This document shows positions 63,403-64,000 of a stretch of DNA of 64,000 nucleotides, piece after piece. Source of the DNA: Flavonifractor sp. An112 (GTDB taxonomy: Bacteria; Bacillota; Clostridia; Oscillospirales; Oscillospiraceae); contig NZ_NFLU01000004.1 in NCBI RefSeq assembly GCF_002161085.1, positions 1-64,000 on the forward strand, given 5' to 3'. The notes beneath the pieces were generated by a model that saw nothing but the letters and a program-made list of their open reading frames with translations, made no database searches and was not told the origin of the DNA. The number at the start of each line of letters is the position of its first letter. Within the stretch, counting starts at the first letter, position 1. The position numbers and the translations under genes are program-made.

Positions 63403-64000
63403 ATGGCCTTTTCCCTGACAGAAGAACAACAGGCGGCGGTAGATAACCGGGGGGGCGGCCTTCTGGTCTCCGCTGCGGCGGGCTCCGGTAAGACCCGGGT
63501 GCTGGTAGAACGTCTGCTGGCCCGGGTGGAGGAGGGGGCCGACGTAGACCGCTTCCTGGTCATCACCTACACCAAGGCTGCCGCTGCCGAGCTGCGGAGC
63601 CGTATTGTGCAGGAGTTGTCCGACCGGCTGGCTCTGCGGCCCACCGACGGCCACCTGCGCCGTCAGGCCACCCTGGTGTACAAGGCGGGCATCTCCACCA
63701 TCCACGCCTTCTGCGCCCAACTGCTGCGGGAGTGCGGCCACCTGCTGGATCTGGACCCGGATTTCCGGCTGTGCGACGAGGGGGAGGCGGGCATCCTCAT
63801 GCTCCGCGCCCTCAACGATGTGCTGGACAGGCGGTATGAGGCCATGGACAGCGATTTTGCCCAGTTGGTGGACACCATGTCAGCCGGGCGGGACGACGCC
63901 CGGCTGATCCAAATCGTGCTGGACATCCGGGGCCGGGTCCAGGCCCACCCCAATCCCGCAGCCTGGCTGGAGGAACAGGAGCGGACCTTTGCTCTGGAGG
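63403..64000 (+). CDS. addA: helicase-exonuclease AddAB, subunit AddA (5' part)
   Basis: The first 199 codons are present; the gene runs past the window end. The start has Q-motif TEEQQAAV, Walker A VSAAAGSGKTRVLVERLL, motif Ia VITYTKAAAAELRSRI and the ISTIHAFCAQLLRE segment. ATG 63403 follows AAAGGGGG. AddA is the translocating helicase with a C-terminal nuclease, which is outside the window. Confidence 0.95.
   Translation, partial: MAFSLTEEQQAAVDNRGGGLLVSAAAGSGKTRVLVERLLARVEEGADVDRFLVITYTKAAAAELRSRIVQELSDRLALRPTDGHLRRQATLVYKAGISTIHAFCAQLLRECGHLLDLDPDFRLCDEGEAGILMLRALNDVLDRRYEAMDSDFAQLVDTMSAGRDDARLIQIVLDIRGRVQAHPNPAAWLEEQERTFALE

Overview
The window looks like chromosomal DNA of a GC-rich, spore-forming, anaerobic gut Firmicute of the Oscillospiraceae type (Flavonifractor/Intestinimonas-like). 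This is inferred from an NAD-linked [FeFe]-hydrogenase, sporulation genes of the spoVA group, AddAB rather than RecBCD, thiamine and cobalamin riboswitches, high GC with consistent codon use, and many genes with strong GGAGG ribosome sites. No insertion sequence, phage gene or CRISPR array is seen; almost everything reads as ordinary core chromosome, so most novelty lies in regulatory RNA and gene arrangement.

Layout. 1-553: end of a tRNA, tRNA-Lys(CTT), a 5S rRNA gene and terminators. 555-9187 (minus strand): a two-part hydrogenase locus. The distal part holds HydA, HydB, an HndB-type ferredoxin, a GHKL ATPase and HydC behind its own promoter. The proximal part holds two DRTGG proteins, an RsbW-like ATPase, a sensor-like [FeFe]-hydrogenase homologue and a PHP phosphoesterase. 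9454-11726: serC-serA. 11730-18623: a TPP-riboswitch thiamine salvage operon (thiD, thiW, thiM, thiE, HAD phosphatase, tenA, ABC transporter). 18666-23684: dacA, and divergently comEA, a two-component pair and a GerMN lipoprotein. 23802-28154: metY, a YbaK-type deacylase, a zinc alcohol dehydrogenase and a zinc-ribbon/repeat/membrane protein. 28209-31425 (minus): recR, a cupin-like protein, rpe, ilvA. 31591-36043: TelA family, a second two-component pair, a DUF975-like membrane protein. 36056-39968: cobalamin riboswitch, an unrecognised protein, a candidate folded RNA, polA. 39981-43626: an amber-interrupted GNAT gene, rimI, a GNAT paralogue, tsaD, a hemolysin III protein. 43666-53537 (minus): pyrG, glnA, an ANTAR antiterminator, gltB, gltD. 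53654-55045 (minus): spoVAE and spoVAD. 55237-58386: zinc-finger protein, acyl-ACP thioesterase, guaB, a small protein. 58501-64000: addB, an AGCS symporter and the start of addA.

How parts work together. The glnA-ANTAR-gltBD array is an ammonia-assimilation unit in which the antiterminator gene is followed by a hexaloop hairpin and an intrinsic terminator before gltB. The promoter-proximal leaders of glnA and pyrG carry the same 15-of-17 hairpin motif overlapping a terminator stem. The hydrogenase locus pairs a catalytic NADH-linked enzyme with a likely H2- or redox-sensing module. The thiamine locus contains salvage and uptake functions only, since no thiC or thiG is present here.

The items most worth a second look are the shared glnA/pyrG leader motif, the ANTAR-type attenuator before gltB, the cobalamin riboswitch in front of an unrecognised protein, the folded element before polA, the sensor-hydrogenase module, the amber codon in the GNAT gene, and addB and addA separated by an amino-acid symporter.
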